DNA of 64,000 nucleotides from an uncultured Clostridia bacterium (GCA_947581825.1 CANPVP010000008.1:1-64000); one strand, 5' to 3'; counted from the stretch's first letter, positions 1-9,802 are shown. A program made the numbers and translations. The notes: generated by a model not told the origin, from the letters alone.

Positions 1-82
1 AAGTATTTTCGGCACATTAGAGCTTAACTTCTGTGTTCGGTATGGGTACAGGTGTTTCCTCTATGTCATCATCACCAAAGCT
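1..82 (-). rRNA. rrf: 5S ribosomal RNA, 3' end cut by the window edge
   Basis: Read on the minus strand, the sequence has the conserved 5S blocks: a GAGGAAACACCTG-like stretch, CCATACCGAACACAGAAG, and TTAAGCTCTAATGTGCCGA. These place it in the 5' two thirds of a 5S rRNA. The 5' end is estimated at about 82. The 3' end lies outside the window. A consensus promoter sits directly upstream, so this 5S gene is either free-standing or first in its transcript. Confidence 0.9.
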
Positions 83-105
83 TAATAACTTAATTGATAT
101 TTTGT

Positions 106-134
106 ATTATAATACAACACGTTTTGTTAATCAA
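106..134 (-). promoter_or_regulatory. Promoter of the 5S rRNA gene
   Basis: On the minus strand TTGATT (134-129) and TATAAT (111-106) are separated by exactly 17 bp. Transcription would start near 99, about 17 nt before the 5S gene. Confidence 0.75.
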
Positions 135-152
135 GTATTTTTTTAAAATATT

Positions 153-884
153 TTATATTATTTTTAATAGCACTGTTAAAAGTATATATATAACTGCTTT
201 TATTAAATTTTTTGATATTAACATGTAATTTATTATTTTTATTCCCATACTGTTTGTTGCACTATATTCTTCTATTATTTTGCTTATTATTTCTTCTTTT
301 ATTCCTTTTTTTTCAAAATATTTTTCCGCTAAATGTTTTGATTCTAATATTGCTTCTGTTTCTAATAAACTTCTTACTACATATTGGAGAATTCCTAGTA
401 GTAATATAATTATTATATTGAATAATGTGTGTTCAAATATAAAGTTGTTTAACTTAAATATTTTATTTATTATTGTTCCTATTAATATAAAATAAAAATA
501 CAATATATATATGTTTGATATTACAAAATTAAATATTGCTATTTTTTTATCTTGTATTGAGTGTATACATTCATGTGCTATTGTTTGTACTTCAAATATT
601 TTGTTTTTTACTTCTCCTATTGTTATTCTATTATTATATATTGTATAAAGACTTGACTTATATTCTGAATTTTCTACTACTTCTACCTTCGAATTATTTA
701 ATTCTTCTAATATCTCTTTGCACGTTTGCACATTAGATGGTAATTTTTGTAGTTCATCTAATATTAGTTTATCTTTACATTCTTTTTCTGATATTTTCTT
801 TATTTTTTTTAAATTAAAGCTAAATATATATGATAATATTATAATAGCAATAATTAAAATAATACCTATAATTATTTCTTCCAT
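153..884 (-). CDS. Membrane-bound zinc metallopeptidase, YugP-like
   Basis: A 243-residue protein with an N-terminal membrane helix (residues 4-23), an HECIH zinc-binding motif at 104-108 inside AHECIHSIQD, further hydrophobic segments around 120-175, and a TEAILES stretch that could supply the third metal ligand. This layout matches the Zn_peptidase_2 (YugP) family of membrane neutral proteases, whose substrates are poorly known. It follows the YlbF-like gene by about 20 bp and is probably cotranscribed with it. A second HECIHxxQ protein is encoded at 57870-58979, so the motif occurs twice in this window. The family call is good; the substrate is unknown. Confidence 0.65.
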   Translation of the reverse strand: MEEIIIGIILIIAIIILSYIFSFNLKKIKKISEKECKDKLILDELQKLPSNVQTCKEILEELNNSKVEVVENSEYKSSLYTIYNNRITIGEVKNKIFEVQTIAHECIHSIQDKKIAIFNFVISNIYILYFYFILIGTIINKIFKLNNFIFEHTLFNIIIILLLGILQYVVRSLLETEAILESKHLAEKYFEKKGIKEEIISKIIEEYSATNSMGIKIINYMLISKNLIKAVIYILLTVLLKII

Positions 885-903
885 TTATTTTCCCATAAAA
901 AAA

Positions 904-1239
904 TTATTTTATAATATCTTGAACTGCTTCTCCTATTATTTTATTCACATCTGCAAGCATTACATTGAATCTTAGTTCTACATTAAAATATTCTTTTGCT
1001 AAATCATTTTGAATTAACTCTACATACATTTTTTGCATTTCTTGAGTTTTTGATTCATCTGCCTTTGTCCCTTGCATTGCAAGTATTTGTATATCAGATC
1101 TTATCTTTTCAAATTCACTAATTTTATTTTTTATTTCTAGATTCTCATTTACTTTTTCTTTTATTTTTTTGTATTCAACATATTCTGTTGAATCTTTTAT
1201 TTCTTGTGCTAACTTATTTGCTGTATCATATACATTCAT
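904..1239 (-). CDS. YlbF/YmcA-family regulator
   Basis: A 111-residue, highly charged, helical protein. The spacing of its helices and the TANKLAQEIKDSTEYVEYK start fit the YlbF/YmcA (DUF964) family. In Bacillus these proteins form a complex that affects RNase Y, sporulation and competence. The start at 1239 is chosen over the longer frame because TAGGAGGAAATATC lies just before this ATG. It is followed closely by the YugP-like protease gene. The role here is inferred from family only. Confidence 0.75.
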   Translation of the reverse strand: MNVYDTANKLAQEIKDSTEYVEYKKIKEKVNENLEIKNKISEFEKIRSDIQILAMQGTKADESKTQEMQKMYVELIQNDLAKEYFNVELRFNVMLADVNKIIGEAVQDIIK

Positions 1240-1278
1240 GATATTTCCTCCTAAAAAAATTTTTATGATATCATAATA

Positions 1279-1295
1279 GGCGAGCAATGCTCGCC
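1279..1295. repeat. Short GC-rich palindrome (REP-like or terminator)
   Basis: GGCGAGCAATGCTCGCC is a perfect palindrome in the gap after the GT4 gene. Two related palindromes with GGGCGAT..ATCGCCC arms occur at 40578 and 59104. It may act as a terminator for the GT4 gene, but no strong T-run follows directly. Confidence 0.4.
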
Positions 1296-1365
1296 CTTTA
1301 TAACATTTATATTATATAATTTTGATTTAATTGTCCAAAGCTTTTTACTTGTATTAAACTGATTT

Positions 1366-2658
1366 TTATGCATATGCTTGACGCTTTCTAAATCTAAGAA
1401 GATTTGATAATTCTTTTTCTGCATTTTTAACCTTTTTAGTTTTATTAGCATTTTCTTGTGCAATTTGTTCAGCTTTTCTTTGAGCCATTGTCTCACAAAT
1501 AGATTTCTGATATACAAAATGTGTATCTTGTGCTATTTTTGTCCAATTATATTCTGTTTTTACTCTTTGTTTTGCATTTTTTACAACTGTTGAACAAAGC
1601 TGTTGATCAAATAATAATTGTAGTATTGAATCTGCTAATGAATTTGGATTTCCAGCATAACTTTTCATTCCATCAACACCATGTCTTACTATTTCATTTA
1701 ATCCTCCAACATCTGAAACTACTACTGGAGTTCCTGCATACATTGCTTCTAGTGCTACTATTCCAAAAGGTTCGTATGTGCTAGGGAATACTGATATATC
1801 AGCACATTTATACATTTTTGATACTTGCTTTGCATCTAAATAACCTGTAAAGTATACTTTATTGCTTATTCCTAAATAATCAACTTGTGCTCTTAATTCG
1901 TCAATCATTCCACCTTTTCCGGCAATGATTAGCTTAGCATCATTATATCTTGATAATATTTTTGGCATTGCTGCAATAAGATGTTGTACTCCTTTTTCAT
2001 ATACAAGCCTTCCCATAAATAATATTATTTTTTCATTATCAGCAGCATATTTTCTTCTAAATTCGTAGTCTCTTTCTATTCCATTATAATTATTAAGATT
2101 TATTCCATTTGGTATTACATTTATTTTTTCAAAAGGTAGTCCAAATAATGATTGTAACTCTCTTTTCATATAATTACTGTTTACTATAACTTCTGTTGCT
2201 TCATATGTTAACATCCATTCTGTATCATTTATGTATCTTTGAACTTCATCATGTATACCACTATTTCTTCCACTTTCTGTTGCATGTATAGTTGCTGTAA
2301 TTGGTGTTCCATATGAATTTTTTAGAGATTTTGCAGCATATGCTACTAACCAATCATGAGCATGTATAACATCAAATTTTCCTTCTTTTGATATCAATTC
2401 ATTGGCTTTTGCTAACATATTAAAGTTGAGTTGCATAACCCAATCAATAAAATTATTAGGATTAATCATATAATTTTCTACTCTATAAACTTTTACACCT
2501 TTATCATCTTCAAAATAAGGAACATCTCCTTCTTTGTAAGTTATAACAGTAACATCATGTCCATCTTTTATTAATCTTTTAGATAAATCATGTACAACTC
2601 TTGCAATTCCTCCTACAATTCTTGGTGGATATTCCCATGTTAGCATTAATATTTTCAT
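1366..2658 (-). CDS. GT4 glycosyltransferase, glycogen/starch synthase-like
   Basis: A 430-residue GT-B enzyme. The N-terminus has MKILMLTWEYPPRIVGGIA, with the donor-side GG loop typical of GT4/GT5 alpha-glucan synthases. The C-terminal half has FMGRLVYEKGVQHLI and the nucleotide-sugar motif PSTYEPFGIVALEAMYAGTP. It should transfer glucose from a nucleotide sugar to an alpha-glucan or related acceptor in the cytoplasm. The start at 2658 is preferred because AAAGAGGGG sits 9 nt upstream; a 15-residue longer frame lacks such a site. The divergent neighbours encode a DUF4912 protein and a GH57 branching enzyme, which supports a role in alpha-glucan (glycogen) synthesis. The exact acceptor is inferred. 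Confidence 0.8.
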   Translation of the reverse strand: MKILMLTWEYPPRIVGGIARVVHDLSKRLIKDGHDVTVITYKEGDVPYFEDDKGVKVYRVENYMINPNNFIDWVMQLNFNMLAKANELISKEGKFDVIHAHDWLVAYAAKSLKNSYGTPITATIHATESGRNSGIHDEVQRYINDTEWMLTYEATEVIVNSNYMKRELQSLFGLPFEKINVIPNGINLNNYNGIERDYEFRRKYAADNEKIILFMGRLVYEKGVQHLIAAMPKILSRYNDAKLIIAGKGGMIDELRAQVDYLGISNKVYFTGYLDAKQVSKMYKCADISVFPSTYEPFGIVALEAMYAGTPVVVSDVGGLNEIVRHGVDGMKSYAGNPNSLADSILQLLFDQQLCSTVVKNAKQRVKTEYNWTKIAQDTHFVYQKSICETMAQRKAEQIAQENANKTKKVKNAEKELSNLLRFRKRQAYA

Positions 2659-2883
2659 TGGTTCAAACCCCTCTTTCATATCTTTCTTTTGTGTATACTG
2701 CATATATTTTTTCTGTCAAACATTTTATATTAGTTTTTGATAAAAGTAAACATATTTTTACCAAATTTTTAATTTTTATGTATAAAAACATTTTTACATT
2801 TATATTTCATTTTTTACTTGAATTTATTATTTTTTTGATATAGTATATAATAAAGTATTATAAATTACTTAGGAGGAAAATTC

Positions 2884-3975
2884 ATGCCAAGAGCAACTAA
2901 AGAAAAAACGGAAAAAATAAAAGAAGAAAAAGAAGAGAAAAAAGTAGCTTCTGCTACTTCTAAAGTTGATACAAAAAAATCAACCAAAAAAACTGATTCT
3001 AGTAAAGTATCTGAAAAAAAGGCTACTAGTAGAACAAAAAGTACTGCTACAAAAGCTGTTGATAAAGCTAAAGAAGCAAAAACAACTTCTAAAGCTTCAA
3101 CTAGCAAAACGGTATCTACTAATTCTGAAGAGAAAAAAGTTACTAGCAAAAGGCAAGCTGCAAAAAGAGCTACTTCAAAGAAGACTTCAGAAAAGCCTTC
3201 AACTACTAAAAGAAGTACTTCAAAGTCTACTACAAAAAAAGGAATTGTAGAATCTATTACAGATAAGATTTTGAATAGAAAGAAAAAAACTACAGTTGCC
3301 AAAAAGTCAGCTAGAAAAATCACTTCTAAAAAGACAATGACTACTTCTTCAACTAAAAAGAAACCTCTATTAGTTGAATACTATGATTTGCCTTATAGAT
3401 ACAATCAAACTACAGTAAAAATTCTTGCTCAAACGCCTACAAAGTTATTTGTATATTGGGAGCTTTCTGATACTGATAGAAATAATTATATAGCAAATTT
3501 TGGTAAAGATTTCTTTAATCTTACAAAGCCTGTATTAATAGTTCATAATTTAACTATGAATTATGCTTTTGAAGTTGATATAAATGACTTTGCAAATAGT
3601 TGGTATATACAAGTAAATGATCCAAATTGTTATTATGAAATTGAATTAGGAAGAAGACCTCTTGTATTTAATGATAGAATTAAAGAACCTTATTTTTATA
3701 TTTCTTCTTCAAACAATTTGCAATCTCCAAATAATCATATATTATTTGAAAATATAAATTCTAATACTATTTTCAAATTTAAAAATGTAAAAACTCAAGA
3801 TGTTTATATGAGAAAATTATCTGATCTACCTTTCTTAGGTAATTTAGACAAAATATACAATATCGAAGATTTTTACAATTTATATAAGAAATTTTATGGT
3901 GAAGATTTATTAAAAGAACTTGCTGATACAAAACTTAACAATCCATCATCTGGTGCTATCTCAGCTTTTAAATAA
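2884..3975 (+). CDS. DUF4912 protein with a long Lys/Ser/Thr-rich N-terminal arm
   Basis: 363 residues in two parts. Residues 1-155 are almost entirely Lys, Ser, Thr and Ala in histone-like low-complexity repeats. Residues about 160-330 carry a DUF4912 domain, seen in YDLPYRYNQTTVKIL, KLFVYWELSDTDRNN and SWYIQVNDPNCYYEIELG. DUF4912 proteins often sit next to GH57 enzymes and glycosyltransferases, as here. The gene lies 54 bp before the GH57 gene. It has TAGGAGGAAAATTC before its ATG and a TATAAT at 2846-2851. The basic arm may bind nucleic acid or a polyanion; that is inference. The function of the domain is unknown. Confidence 0.7.
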   Translation: MPRATKEKTEKIKEEKEEKKVASATSKVDTKKSTKKTDSSKVSEKKATSRTKSTATKAVDKAKEAKTTSKASTSKTVSTNSEEKKVTSKRQAAKRATSKKTSEKPSTTKRSTSKSTTKKGIVESITDKILNRKKKTTVAKKSARKITSKKTMTTSSTKKKPLLVEYYDLPYRYNQTTVKILAQTPTKLFVYWELSDTDRNNYIANFGKDFFNLTKPVLIVHNLTMNYAFEVDINDFANSWYIQVNDPNCYYEIELGRRPLVFNDRIKEPYFYISSSNNLQSPNNHILFENINSNTIFKFKNVKTQDVYMRKLSDLPFLGNLDKIYNIEDFYNLYKKFYGEDLLKELADTKLNNPSSGAISAFK

Positions 3976-4029
3976 TTATTTGCTTTATTATAAATATAAT
4001 TTTAATCACAATAATCTAAGGAGAATCAA

Positions 4030-5619
4030 ATGAATACGGAAAAGGGTTACGTTAGTTTTGTTTTACATGCACACTTACCTTTTGTGCATCATCCAGAAAA
4101 TGAGAATTATCTAGAAGAGGAATGGCTTTATGAAGCCATTTCTGAAACTTATATACCTCTTCTTACAAACTTTAAAAAATTAGAGGATGAGAAAGTTGAC
4201 TTTCGAATTACTATGTCACTTACCCCTCCTCTTCTTTCTATGCTTGATAATAAATTATTACAACAAAGATATATAAAATATTTAAAGAAACATATTGAAT
4301 TATCAAAAAAAGAAATTATCAGAACTGCTTATGATGAGCGTTTAAATAAATTATCTCATTACTATCTTGATAAATTTACTGAAGATTTACATATTTTTAA
4401 GGATGTATACAATTGTAATATTATACAAGGATTTAAACACTTTCAAGATATAGGAGTATTAGAAATTATAACTTGTGGTGCCACTCATGGATACTTCCCT
4501 ATTTTATATGTAAATGAAAAAACAGTAAGAGCTCAAATTGCCGTTGGAGTACAGACTTACGAAAAATATTTTGGTAGAAAACCTAGAGGAATCTGGCTTC
4601 CAGAATGTGGCTATGTTCCTGAAGCAGATAAATATTTAAAAGAATTTGGTATAGAATATGTAATAACTGAAACTCATGGTATTCTTTATGCCAATCCTAC
4701 TCCCCTTTATGGAACTTATGCTCCTATAACTTCTGAAGGCAATGTAATAGCTTTTGGTCGTGACTTAGAATCTTCTAGACAAGTTTGGAGTTCTATCAAT
4801 GGATATCCTGGCGATTTTAATTATCGTGAATTTTATAGAGACATCGGCTATGATGCTGATTATGAATATATAAAACCTTATATTGCAAAAAATGGTGCCA
4901 GAGTTCATACTGGTATAAAATATCATAGAATCACTGGAAAAACTGAATTTAAAGATTATTACAATCCTAGATGGGCAATGGATTCTGCAGAAAAGCAAGC
5001 TGGACATTTTTTTGATTGTAGACAAGCTCAAATATCTTATCTTGCTGAAAATATGGATGTTCCCCCTATTATTCTATGTCCTTATGACGCTGAACTTTAT
5101 GGTCATTGGTGGTATGAAGGTCCTTATTGGTTGTATGTTCTTTTCAAAAAGATTTATTATGATAAATGCGATTTTAAACTTATTACGCCTGGAGAATATA
5201 TTGATAAATATCCACAAATGCAAGTTTGTACTCCATGTCGTTCTAGTTGGGGTGCTAATGGATACAGTGAAGTATGGCTTAATCCTACAAATGATTATGT
5301 TCATAAACACTTACATGTTGCTGGAGACAGAATGGTAGAACTTGCTCACCTATTTCCTAATGAAAAATCATCTATCAGGCGAAAAGCTTTAAATCAATGT
5401 GCTCGTGAACTTTTATTAGCTCAAAGTAGTGATTGGTTATTTATTATAACAAATGGAACTATGGTAGATTATGCAAAAAAACGTATTAAAGATCATATTG
5501 GTCGATTTACAAAATTATACGAACAAATAAAATCAGATACTATCGATAAAGAATTCCTATCTGATATATATAGAAAAGATAAAATATTTGATGATATAGA
5601 TTATATGATTTATTATTAA
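4030..5619 (+). CDS. GH57 1,4-alpha-glucan branching enzyme
   Basis: A 529-residue family GH57 protein with the N-terminal motif FVLHAHLPFVHHPE. The catalytic nucleophile is Glu192 in WLPECGY and the acid/base is Asp353 in PYDAELYGHWW, spaced as in characterised GH57 branching enzymes. It would cut alpha-1,4-glucan and rejoin it as alpha-1,6 branches. The length is usual for the DUF1957 subfamily. It sits 54 bp after the DUF4912 gene and diverges from the GT4 synthase gene, which together make an alpha-glucan synthesis locus. AAGGAG lies before the ATG. Amylase activity is the main alternative. Confidence 0.8.
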   Translation: MNTEKGYVSFVLHAHLPFVHHPENENYLEEEWLYEAISETYIPLLTNFKKLEDEKVDFRITMSLTPPLLSMLDNKLLQQRYIKYLKKHIELSKKEIIRTAYDERLNKLSHYYLDKFTEDLHIFKDVYNCNIIQGFKHFQDIGVLEIITCGATHGYFPILYVNEKTVRAQIAVGVQTYEKYFGRKPRGIWLPECGYVPEADKYLKEFGIEYVITETHGILYANPTPLYGTYAPITSEGNVIAFGRDLESSRQVWSSINGYPGDFNYREFYRDIGYDADYEYIKPYIAKNGARVHTGIKYHRITGKTEFKDYYNPRWAMDSAEKQAGHFFDCRQAQISYLAENMDVPPIILCPYDAELYGHWWYEGPYWLYVLFKKIYYDKCDFKLITPGEYIDKYPQMQVCTPCRSSWGANGYSEVWLNPTNDYVHKHLHVAGDRMVELAHLFPNEKSSIRRKALNQCARELLLAQSSDWLFIITNGTMVDYAKKRIKDHIGRFTKLYEQIKSDTIDKEFLSDIYRKDKIFDDIDYMIYY

Positions 5620-5647
5620 GAAGCTTAAATCAAAGCTTCTTTTTTTA
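5620..5647 (+). terminator. Terminator after the GH57 gene
   Basis: GAAGCTT (5620-5626) pairs with AAGCTTC (5633-5639) and is followed by a T-run. Confidence 0.7.
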
Positions 5648-5760
5648 TATTGTAGGATTCGTACAACTTTCATTTTTTACTTTTATGAATAAAATATGTA
5701 TATGAAAATGACGTTTAGTAGATAATATTTTTATAAAATTAATTATGAAAGGAGTTTGTG

Positions 5761-6627
5761 ATGAAATCTATATGCATTAAGACTAACAATTCTAATATAA
5801 TTGATTACCTTTTAGAAAATTTGCAAACATTAAACTTGTCTGATGTATATATTTCTACATCTTCCTTTAAAATTTATAATAATATTATTGCTCATTATAA
5901 AGGAAATAATTTAACTTTTTTCATAAATTGTATTTCATCTATAATTACAAACACTATAATAATTTTTTATGAAGAAACAATTATACGAAAAATAATCGAA
6001 AATGAATTTTTTTATTTTAGCCCTTCTGAGCAAGAAACTATTAAAGCACTTACTTTATCATCTAATATAACAGATTCTGCTAATTATTTTTATAATTATA
6101 ATTGTATTTTTAATTCTCTAGAAGATTATTTTTCTGAACATAAAGCTTTAATTTTAGATGGTTTTGTAACTTTTCGCTTAAAAAACTATATTTCTTCTCT
6201 AACTGATTTAGTCTCTTGTTGCGTTAATAAATTTATAGTTAATAAGGAATATGAAGAACTCATTGACATTTTAAGATTATATGTACACAGTAGAACTTGT
6301 ACAATTAACAAATTTAACCAAGTACATTTAATATATATTAATAATTCTAAAAGTTTATTGGTAGATAAATATAAAAAAATAATCTCTTTATCTCCTAAAT
6401 CTTTCAGAGAAAATTTTGTTTCAGATATTTCTTTTTCCAACAATGATTACATTTTTAATACATTAATAGAAATATCTCCTCCACAAATAATAATACATCT
6501 AGTAAACTCTGAGCCTGACGATTTCATTAACACTTTGAAACTCATCTTCGAAACTAAAATTAAATTTTGCTATGATTGTAATATTTGTAAGATTTATAAA
6601 TTAAATTCTCAAAATCTAGATTTTTAA
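5761..6627 (+). CDS. ytxC: YtxC-like sporulation protein
   Basis: A 288-residue protein whose central region DGFVTFRLKNYISSLTDLV followed by EYEELIDILRLYV matches the YtxC family, which is found in endospore formers and has no established biochemical role. The ATG at 5761 is preferred over the adjoining GTG at 5758 because AAAGGAG lies 6 nt upstream. It is followed by a TraX-type membrane protein gene after 54 bp. With the SASP and spoVAE genes it shows that the host sporulates. Confidence 0.65.
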   Translation: MKSICIKTNNSNIIDYLLENLQTLNLSDVYISTSSFKIYNNIIAHYKGNNLTFFINCISSIITNTIIIFYEETIIRKIIENEFFYFSPSEQETIKALTLSSNITDSANYFYNYNCIFNSLEDYFSEHKALILDGFVTFRLKNYISSLTDLVSCCVNKFIVNKEYEELIDILRLYVHSRTCTINKFNQVHLIYINNSKSLLVDKYKKIISLSPKSFRENFVSDISFSNNDYIFNTLIEISPPQIIIHLVNSEPDDFINTLKLIFETKIKFCYDCNICKIYKLNSQNLDF

Positions 6628-6681
6628 TATGCATTATGATATCCTTGTATTATATAATAATTTTATAGGGAGAATATAATT

Positions 6682-7431
6682 ATGTCTAGTTTTTTGCTAA
6701 AGATAATAGCTATTATAGCCATGTTTTTTGATCATGCTGGTTATGCTATATATGGAAAACTTTCATGGTGCAATTATATTGGTCGTCTAGCTTTTCCAAT
6801 ATTTGCTTTTCAAATTACAGAAGGTTATAGCCATACTAAGAATCTAAAAAAATATTTTTTTAGATTAATACTTTTCGCATTAATTTCTCAAATTCCATTA
6901 ATGATGTTATATTCAGTTTTTACAACGGAATTTGTTTTAAATATATTTTTCACGTTATTATTAGGTCTTTTAGCTGTAACAATACTTGATAAGCAGCAAA
7001 ATAAATTTATTGGCATTACTTTTTCTTGTCTTATAGTTATATTGGCTAAATTTTTAAAAGTTGATTATAGTGCTTTTGGTGTTTTGATTATAATATGCTT
7101 TTATTTATTAAAAAATAATAAAATTGTGCTCTCTATAGTATTTTCATTTTTAACAATATACCACTATAAAGATTTTTTATTACAAACACATTTTAGAATT
7201 GATATAATTTTATTAGTTCTTTTTTCTATATTATCTCTTGTTCTTATCTTTCTTTACAATGGCAAAAAAGGTAAAAATATTAAACTAATATTTTATTGGT
7301 TCTACCCTGTACATTTAATAGTTTTATATTTTATAAATATATTCTTTTTTAATAAGTTTCCTAATTGTTTAGATGCTATTAATCATACTATTAATTATAT
7401 GATAAATAGTATTCAATTATATTTTCATTAA
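6682..7431 (+). CDS. TraX-family polytopic membrane protein
   Basis: 249 residues with about seven hydrophobic helices. The start has the TraX signature DHAGYAIYG and IGRLAFPIFAFQITEGYSHT. In F pili TraX acetylates pilin; chromosomal Gram-positive homologues are probably membrane acyltransferases of unknown target. It shares a short gap with ytxC, so the two may be cotranscribed. A strong hairpin terminator follows. The family call is secure, the function is not. Confidence 0.75.
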   Translation: MSSFLLKIIAIIAMFFDHAGYAIYGKLSWCNYIGRLAFPIFAFQITEGYSHTKNLKKYFFRLILFALISQIPLMMLYSVFTTEFVLNIFFTLLLGLLAVTILDKQQNKFIGITFSCLIVILAKFLKVDYSAFGVLIIICFYLLKNNKIVLSIVFSFLTIYHYKDFLLQTHFRIDIILLVLFSILSLVLIFLYNGKKGKNIKLIFYWFYPVHLIVLYFINIFFFNKFPNCLDAINHTINYMINSIQLYFH

Positions 7432-7438
7432 ACACCAT

Positions 7439-7470
7439 AAAACCCTCAGAAAAATTTCTCTGAGGGTTTT
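7439..7470. terminator. Bidirectional terminator
   Basis: AAACCCTCAGA (7439-7449) pairs with TCTGAGGGTTT, and A/T runs lie on both sides. It serves the TraX gene and probably the convergent gene at 7497. Confidence 0.8.
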
Positions 7471-7496
7471 ATATTTTTAATAAATTAATTATATTT

Positions 7497-7919
7497 TTAA
7501 AATATGTTATCAACATCTTCTTCACTTTCCACATCTGCTACTGGTACATCCTTTGTATTTGTATTTGAAGCTTCTATTTCATCTACCTCTTTACCAATAC
7601 CTATTGTGTTAGCTTGTGTCACTTGATTATTACCATTTATTTCATTTCCTACATTACTATTTGTAGCTACATTTCCTCCAAATGAAAATACTTTTCTTTC
7701 TGTTCTAGCTTTTTCTTCAAATTTTTTGTAGAATTCTTCTTTTGTATTATTTAAAGTTTCTTGCATTGCTGTAAACATTTCCTCTACGTCTTGCTTTGTA
7801 AAGTCATATACACTACTTCTTGCCATTGGCTCTAATATTTGAATATCGTGCATTACATTGTTTACTCTTTTTCCTGCATTTTCCATAAACTTTTTTCTTT
7901 TTTCTTCGTTAATTTTCAT
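7497..7919 (-). CDS. Hypothetical protein, helical with a low-complexity tail
   Basis: 140 residues, not recognised. Residues 1-75 are charged and helical (KRKKFMENAGKRVNNVMHD, QDVEEMFTAMQETLNNTKE). The rest is Asn/Thr/Val/Glu-rich and probably disordered. It has no signal peptide or membrane segment. AAAGGTG precedes the ATG at 7919; a GTG at 7928 would add three residues. It stands alone, convergent to the TraX gene. Confidence 0.55.
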   Translation of the reverse strand: MKINEEKRKKFMENAGKRVNNVMHDIQILEPMARSSVYDFTKQDVEEMFTAMQETLNNTKEEFYKKFEEKARTERKVFSFGGNVATNSNVGNEINGNNQVTQANTIGIGKEVDEIEASNTNTKDVPVADVESEEDVDNIF

Positions 7920-8136
7920 TTTTCTCACCTTTACCTTTGTAATTTGTTCTAATAATGTTCTATCACTATTATCAAATGAATAATATCATAACTTTTTACA
8001 AAAATAAACAAAATCTTTCAATTTTTTTACAGTTTTTTATTTATATTCATTGTAATTATTTATTATGGTTATATTTATCTTTTACATTGGATATACTATT
8101 ATTACTAAAAAATTTTATTATTTGAAAGGAGTTATT

Positions 8137-8322
8137 ATGAACAAAGAAAGAGTACATGCTATATTAAATAGTAGAATATTACACGAAGTTTATTATGATA
8201 ATGATCCTGTATGGATACAAGATGTCAATGATGATATTGCTAAAATTAGTTTTGTTAATAAAGATTTAGAAAAAAATGTTTATATAGAAGATTTATATGA
8301 AGACAACTTATATGAAGATTAA
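8137..8322 (+). CDS. sspH: H-type small acid-soluble spore protein
   Basis: A 61-residue protein starting MNKERVHAILNSRI and containing VYYDNDPVWIQDVND, which matches the SASP_H family (RA..I..S, V.Y...PVWI..V). Such proteins are made in the forespore and packed in the spore core. The start at 8137 is set by GAAAGGAG 6 nt upstream; the longer frame from 8065 has no ribosome site. A hairpin terminator follows closely. Confidence 0.75.
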   Translation: MNKERVHAILNSRILHEVYYDNDPVWIQDVNDDIAKISFVNKDLEKNVYIEDLYEDNLYED

Positions 8323-8337
8323 TTTTGGATAGAACAA

Positions 8338-8364
8338 ACGGGAGAGTACTAATGCTCTCCCGTG
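8338..8364. terminator. Terminator between sspH and glyQS
   Basis: ACGGGAGAG pairs with CTCTCCCGT around a 7-nt loop. It lies between two convergent genes and probably serves both. Confidence 0.65.
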
Positions 8365-8388
8365 CATATTATTTTTTACTACTTTAAT

Positions 8389-9771
8389 TTAAAATTCTAT
8401 TTTATCTTGTATCCAACTTGATAACTCATCTATCTTTACTCTTACTTGTTCCATTGTATCTCTATCTCTTATTGTTACTGACTCATCTTCTAGTGTATCA
8501 AAATCAATTGTTACACAATATGGTGTTCCTATTTCATCTTCTCTTCTATATCTTTTTCCAATTGAACCTGTTTCATCATAATCACACATAAACTTTTTAG
8601 AAAGATTTTCATATACTTCATATGCTTTATCGCTTAATTTCTTAGATAAAGGAAGTACTGCTACTTTAAATGGTGCTAATGCTGGATGTAAATGTAAAAC
8701 AACACGAGTATCTTCCTCTGCAATTTCTTCTTCATCATATGCATTACATAAGAATGCTAGAACAGCTCTATCACAACCTAATGATGGTTCTACAACATAT
8801 GGTATAAACTTTTCATTTGTTTCTGGATCTAAGTAGTTCATGTCTTGTTTTGAGAATTCCATATGCTTTGTTAAATCATAATTTGTTCTATCAGCTATTC
8901 CCCATAATTCTGACCAACCAAATGGGAATTTGAATTCTATATCTGTTGTACCATTACTATAAAATACTAATTCCTCTTTAGAGTGTTTTCTTAATCTTAT
9001 ATTTTCTGCATTCATTCCTAAATTCAAAAGCCATTGTTGACAATAATTTTCCCAATATTCAAACCACTCTAAATCTGTTCCTGGTTTACAGAAAAATTCA
9101 TATTCCATTTGCTCAAATTCACGAGTTCTAAAAGTAAAGTTTCCTGGTGTAATTTCATTTCTAAATGCTTTACCAATTTGTCCAATTCCCATAGGAACTT
9201 TTTTTCTTGATGTACGCATAATATTTTTAAAATTAACAAATATTCCTTGACAAGTCTCTGGTCTTAAATAAATTGTTGCTGTTGAATCTTCTGTAACACC
9301 CTGGAAAGTTTTAAACATTAAATTAAATTGTCTAATATCTGTAAATTCATGTTTACCACAATTTGGACAATTAATATTATGCTCGTCAATGAATTTGATT
9401 AAATCTTCATTAGACATTCCATCTCCACATATATCTTGGCCATTTTGTTCTCCCCAACCTTCAATTAATTTATCTGCTCTATGTCTTGTCTTACAAGCTT
9501 TACAATCAATTAATGGATCTGTAAAACTATCCAAATGTCCAACAGCTTTCCAAACAGTTGGATTCATTAAAATAGCTGAATCTATTCCAACAGAATCTGT
9601 ACGTTCTTGAATAAATTTTTTCATCCATGCTTTTTTTACATTATTCTTTAACTCTACTCCTAGTGGTCCATAATCCCAAGTATTTGCAAGTCCTCCATAA
9701 ATTTCTGAACCTGGATAAACATATCCTCTGTTTTTGCATAATGCAACTAATTTTTCCATGTTTTCTAACAT
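8389..9771 (-). CDS. glyQS: Glycyl-tRNA synthetase, alpha2 type
   Basis: A 460-residue class II synthetase charging tRNA-Gly. The N-terminus has [16 protein letters not shown] and [11 protein letters not shown]. Motif 2 appears as [20 protein letters not shown] and motif 3 as [15 protein letters not shown]-terminal anticodon-binding domain starts near residue 360 ([12 protein letters not shown]). The length is normal for this homodimeric form. A T-box leader directly upstream regulates it by uncharged tRNA-Gly. AAGGGGGAG lies before the ATG. Confidence 0.95.
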   Translation of the reverse strand: MLENMEKLVALCKNRGYVYPGSEIYGGLANTWDYGPLGVELKNNVKKAWMKKFIQERTDSVGIDSAILMNPTVWKAVGHLDSFTDPLIDCKACKTRHRADKLIEGWGEQNGQDICGDGMSNEDLIKFIDEHNINCPNCGKHEFTDIRQFNLMFKTFQGVTEDSTATIYLRPETCQGIFVNFKNIMRTSRKKVPMGIGQIGKAFRNEITPGNFTFRTREFEQMEYEFFCKPGTDLEWFEYWENYCQQWLLNLGMNAENIRLRKHSKEELVFYSNGTTDIEFKFPFGWSELWGIADRTNYDLTKHMEFSKQDMNYLDPETNEKFIPYVVEPSLGCDRAVLAFLCNAYDEEEIAEEDTRVVLHLHPALAPFKVAVLPLSKKLSDKAYEVYENLSKKFMCDYDETGSIGKRYRREDEIGTPYCVTIDFDTLEDESVTIRDRDTMEQVRVKIDELSSWIQDKIEF

Positions 9772-9802
9772 AATAAACTCCCCCTTTATTTTTATTTGCT
9801 AG

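Noticed and set aside
2865-3323. A long minus-strand open frame opposite the DUF4912 gene
   Set aside because: It is the mirror of the Lys/Ser/Thr-rich coding repeats and lacks a ribosome site.
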